This document shows, piece after piece, positions 5,447 through 6,446 of a DNA stretch of 6,446 bases. How positions within the stretch are numbered: position 1 is the first letter of the stretch; every line of letters begins with the position of its first letter. The position numbers and the translations under genes are program-made. Source of the stretch: UBA8516 sp035455245 (GTDB lineage: Archaea > Thermoproteota > Nitrososphaeria > Nitrososphaerales > Nitrosopumilaceae); NCBI GenBank assembly GCA_035455245.1, contig DATIFN010000036.1, positions 1 through 6,446 of the forward strand, read 5' to 3'. A model generated the notes under the pieces. It made no database searches and was not told the origin of the DNA. It saw only the letters and a list, made by a program, of their open reading frames with translations.

Positions 5447-6446
5447 CTAAAATTTTACAACATAATAGTAGTTGATTGGATCATGGGGAAGCTGCCTAAT
5501 CTCAACCTGAAAAAAGCCGGCGTCATTTAACATCTTTATAGCAAGTTCCTTTCCCCACATGGCACCTAATCCCATTCCTTTTTGGGAAAGAGATACAGTC
5601 ATGCAATGAAGACAAGAGATGGCATACAAATAAGGCGCAAGAGGATGTTCCATGTTATTTTCAAGGTTGGAGGAAGCCCTAATGTCTTGCATCAAAAATA
5701 CTCCGTCTGGCTTTAATGATTTTTTGATATTTTCTAAAACTTTTTGTGGTTCTGCCTGATCGTGGATTGCATCAAATGCAGTTATCAAATCAAAAAATTC
5801 TTCTTTTTTTAATTTTGAAACATCTTGTTTTTCAAATACTGCATTTTTTAGTCCCATTTTTTTAGACTCTTTTTTTGCATTCTGAATTGCTTCTTCTGAA
5901 ATATCATACCCATAAAAATGAGATTTTGGAAAAGTTTTTGCCATAAGATTAATTGCTCTTCCACTCCCACATCCCAAATCTAATACTCTGATTCCGGATC
6001 TCATTTTATCAACAAGATTGGGTACTATGGGCAAGATTTTGTCAATCAATGCAGAAAGTACGGTCTGTTCACTCTCTTCTGCCATAACCTCATGGAATCT
6101 ATGGAAGGATTCGTATGGAACGCCCCCACCATTTTCAAAACAATTGACAATCTCATCTTCCACATAAGCCAAAACGGGGATGAACTGCATCGAGGATGCA
6201 AAGTTATAGATCCCGTCTTGTGTCAGAAACGCGGCCTTCTCTTTTGTTATTGAATACAAAGCAGAGCCTGGTTTGTAATCTACGATTTTTGAAGTAACAA
6301 GGGCTCCAAGCCATTCTCTTACATATCTTTCGTTTAGACCCGCTTTTATAGCGATTTCTGAGCTTGTAGAGGGAGGAAGTTTGGACATGACATCAAATAA
6401 TTTGGTTCTATGCCCAACTGAAAGCATCAAGGCTGATGCTGCATTA
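5447..6446 (-). CDS. SAM-dependent methyltransferase with N-terminal winged helix (5' end outside the window)
   Basis: This is a class I methyltransferase that uses S-adenosylmethionine; its substrate is unknown. The frame is open to the right edge, giving 332 visible residues, and the true start lies beyond it. An in-frame TTG at 6430 is not a credible start because the family-typical helix (NAASALMLSVGHRTKLFDVM) runs through it. Visible residues about 1-75 form a winged-helix/dimerisation domain (LNERYVREWLGALVTSKIVDY). The Rossmann domain follows, with SAM motif I VLDLGCGSG (154-162), the acidic residue of GYDIS ending beta-2, and FDAIHDQ (224-230). The C-terminal part has HCMTVSLSQKGMGLGAMWG (280-298) and ends PINYYYVVKF. 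The architecture resembles mycobacterial Rv2258c-like proteins, recalled and not searched. It converges on the zinc-protein gene and shows no sequence link to phosphate metabolism. The broad family is secure. Confidence 0.88.
   Translation of the reverse strand, partial: NAASALMLSVGHRTKLFDVMSKLPPSTSSEIAIKAGLNERYVREWLGALVTSKIVDYKPGSALYSITKEKAAFLTQDGIYNFASSMQFIPVLAYVEDEIVNCFENGGGVPYESFHRFHEVMAEESEQTVLSALIDKILPIVPNLVDKMRSGIRVLDLGCGSGRAINLMAKTFPKSHFYGYDISEEAIQNAKKESKKMGLKNAVFEKQDVSKLKKEEFFDLITAFDAIHDQAEPQKVLENIKKSLKPDGVFLMQDIRASSNLENNMEHPLAPYLYAISCLHCMTVSLSQKGMGLGAMWGKELAIKMLNDAGFFQVEIRQLPHDPINYYYVVKF

Noticed and set aside
6428..6430. TTG as start of the methyltransferase
   Set aside because: The frame remains open to the window edge, and the residues before TTG continue the expected N-terminal helix, so the gene is treated as partial.
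1..6446. CRISPR arrays, tRNA or rRNA genes, mobile elements
   Set aside because: No regularly spaced long repeats, cloverleaf-like segments, transposase frames or flanking terminal repeats were seen; gene-free gaps are all under 140 nt.

Overview
The window is AT-rich archaeal DNA. It most likely comes from a mesophilic ammonia-oxidizing archaeon of the Nitrososphaerota (Thaumarchaeota), possibly the Nitrosopumilales. The reasons are a complete Pst phosphate-transport cluster beside an AbrB-type DNA-binding domain fused to PhoU (an archaeal arrangement), TATA-like promoter elements in place of bacterial -35/-10 boxes, first genes without Shine-Dalgarno sites while internal genes have them, frequent TTG starts, and T-rich gene ends. 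The lineage is inferred from these traits and from recall of family sequences, not from a search.

Layout. Positions 1-3865 hold a minus-strand phosphate-uptake cluster read in the order pstC, pstA, pstB, phoU, then pstS. pstC, pstA and pstB overlap, and phoU follows pstB after 2 nt, so these four look like one translationally coupled operon. pstS, cut by the left window edge, lies after a 139-nt gap that contains its own TATA-like palindrome. Positions 3866-3993 are a 128-nt divergent intergenic region dense in short repeats and palindromes. Positions 3994-5046 carry, on the plus strand, a 350-aa AbrB/SpoVT-PhoU fusion that is the obvious candidate regulator. A 68-aa protein with two probable zinc sites follows at 5168-5374. 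It converges on a SAM-dependent methyltransferase with an N-terminal winged helix (5447 to the right edge), whose 5' end lies outside the window.

How they work together. PstS captures phosphate outside the cytoplasmic membrane, PstC and PstA form the channel, PstB hydrolyses ATP, and PhoU probably restrains or signals the transporter state. No PhoR/PhoB-type two-component system is visible. The AbrB-PhoU protein, divergent from pstC across a repeat-rich promoter region, is a plausible one-protein link between phosphate status and transcription. This is inference. The most interesting signal is a set of ATATAG/ACATAG elements spaced exactly 10 bp apart in that region, together with a CTATATAG-centred palindrome that recurs upstream of pstS.

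No tRNA, rRNA, CRISPR array, insertion sequence or prophage feature was seen. No gene-free stretch exceeds 300 bases.
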